Source: Pelotomaculum sp. (lineage in GTDB: Bacteria > Bacillota > Desulfotomaculia > Desulfotomaculales > Pelotomaculaceae). From it: DNA of 6,309 nucleotides. Below the pieces are notes generated by a model, which made no database searches, was not told the origin of the DNA, and worked only from the letters and a program-made list of their open reading frames with translations. The position numbers and the translations under genes are program-made. This document shows positions 5,255 to 6,309 of this stretch, piece by piece. The DNA is taken from positions 1-6,309 of the forward strand of contig JALHFC010000073.1 of NCBI GenBank assembly GCA_022839445.1, given 5' to 3'. Numbering within the stretch: position 1 is the stretch's first letter; each line of letters opens with the position of its first letter.

Positions 5255-6309
5255 GTGGAAAAAATGAGCCAAAAGAATATCGCAGGCATTATTCTGTTGA
5301 TAGTAGTATTATTTACAGTTTTGTCCGCCCTGCCCTTGTTTCTTAATAATTCGTGGGCAGAGCCGGATAGGACTGTTCAGGTGGGTCTTTTGGCGGGGGA
5401 TATAGATTCCAAACAGGATAAATTGATCCTGGCGGCTTACGAGCAAGTATTAGAAGAAGAAGGGTTCCCGTACCGGGTTATAACACCGGGAGTAATTGCC
5501 GGTTACAACGGTAGGTTAAGGGAATATTTTGAAGCGCTGGTAGTGCCGGAAATCATAAATTCAGATATGACTCCGGAAAATGCTGAAGTGATCAGTTCAT
5601 ACATTAGGGATGAGGGCGGGCACGTGTTGCTGTCCCTGGATCCGGCTACCAGGTTGCCTGACGGGACCCAACGCCCGACGCCGTTGTTAGCTGACCTGGC
5701 GGGGGTGAGGTATTGTCTTCCTCCTCCCGGCGCTCAGAGGCCGACCTATACAGGCAACTGGTACTTCCCCTCTGTAGATAAGGGGCGGGAGTGGGGAATC
5801 ACTCCTGGAAAACTTGATCAGGAGAACGCCGTAAGCAGTTATTCCTACGGAAAGCTAGAATATGAGCATTCCAGGGCTTCCAATGTGGATGCCGGTATCG
5901 TAGCGTTTGACAAGGCCAAAGAGGGCAAAGTTCCTGTAATTACTGAAAAGCGTTACTCCACCGGGGGAAGTGTTATTTACGCCAACATGGCTTTGGGGAA
6001 ATACAAACTAAGGTCCGACGACATTGTTTTAAGATCGGTACTCCGCACATTTCTAATCCGCTATGCCCATGTTCCCCGCCTGGTAAACAGTCCCGGTGGG
6101 AAAGGCGGTATGGTCTTTAACCTGCATATATGCAGTGGAGCTTACTTCCGGGCGTTGACGGTGATGATGATGCAGGGTCTATTTCAGCAAGAGCTACCCT
6201 TTTCCATCCATATAACTGCCGGGCCGGATACATACAAGTTGGGAGACAATATGGGGTTTTTTGCCGAAAGCAAGTTCAGGGGACGGGCAGTTCTGGAAAT
6301 GCTTCAGCA
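5255..6309 (+). CDS. Exported protein with amidotransferase-like domain and probable polysaccharide-deacetylase-like domain (partial)
   Basis: The frame is open for 351 codons and runs off the right edge. Residues 9-30 form a hydrophobic signal or anchor helix (IAGIILLIVVLF...), with a possible signal-peptidase site after SWA (33-35), so the protein is exported or membrane-anchored. Residues about 41-275 look like a flavodoxin/class I amidotransferase-like fold without catalytic function: VQVGLLAG, YRVITPG, EALVVPE, then YIRDEGGHVLLSLDP, and GGSVIYANMALG near the end. From about 283 a second domain begins (GGMVFNLHICSGAYFRAL, GLFQQELPFSIHITAGPD, DNMGFF). It resembles polysaccharide-deacetylase-like beta/alpha barrels of envelope proteins, but the metal-binding part is not all visible. 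I chose GTG 5255 because AAAGG lies five bases before it; ATG 5264, nine bases later, is an alternative. Function is inferred with modest confidence; the reading frame itself is secure. Confidence 0.85.
   Translation, partial: MEKMSQKNIAGIILLIVVLFTVLSALPLFLNNSWAEPDRTVQVGLLAGDIDSKQDKLILAAYEQVLEEEGFPYRVITPGVIAGYNGRLREYFEALVVPEIINSDMTPENAEVISSYIRDEGGHVLLSLDPATRLPDGTQRPTPLLADLAGVRYCLPPPGAQRPTYTGNWYFPSVDKGREWGITPGKLDQENAVSSYSYGKLEYEHSRASNVDAGIVAFDKAKEGKVPVITEKRYSTGGSVIYANMALGKYKLRSDDIVLRSVLRTFLIRYAHVPRLVNSPGGKGGMVFNLHICSGAYFRALTVMMMQGLFQQELPFSIHITAGPDTYKLGDNMGFFAESKFRGRAVLEMLQ

Noticed and set aside
1..6309. CRISPR array, tRNA/rRNA genes, insertion sequence, phage or defence system
   Set aside because: No regularly spaced repeats, no tRNA-like cloverleaf, no transposase or integrase motifs and no defence-gene domains were seen on either strand.

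Overview
The window looks like chromosomal DNA of a low-to-mid-GC Firmicute, most likely a Peptococcaceae/Desulfotomaculum-Pelotomaculum type clostridium. The reasons are strong Shine-Dalgarno sites, TTG and GTG starts next to ATG, sigma-A-like promoters with 17-bp spacers, a U-tract terminator and a Firmicute-like glutamate racemase. This assignment is inference; there is no rRNA or other taxonomic marker here.

Left half, all on the minus strand (read right to left): a compact class II aldolase-family gene (3425-3976), an unrecognised 178-residue gene (2814-3350), an unrecognised 79-residue gene with its own promoter and a textbook terminator (2461-2700), and an RND-family efflux transporter (2294 down to the left edge) with its own promoter. 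The transporter gene is broken. A deletion of roughly 20 codons that also shifts the frame sits near 559-566, so the first 586 codons end at a TGA at 534-536 and the rest of the protein continues in another frame to base 1.

The 343-bp gap 3977-4319 separates the minus-strand block from a divergent plus-strand block. It is AT-rich and holds a rho-independent-terminator-like hairpin pointing toward murI with no plus-strand gene before it, plus a small direct-repeat/palindrome cluster just before the racemase.

Right half, plus strand: murI-type glutamate racemase (4320-5117), then a convincing promoter (5171-5199) and a secreted or membrane-anchored protein (5255 to beyond the right edge). That protein has an amidotransferase-like fold followed by what resembles a polysaccharide-deacetylase-type domain. 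The racemase and this envelope protein may both serve the cell wall, but the second has its own promoter.

The two most notable points are the racemase, whose first catalytic cysteine is replaced by serine while the second is kept, and the deletion-frameshift in the RND pump. I see no CRISPR, tRNA, rRNA, insertion sequence or clearly new multi-gene system.
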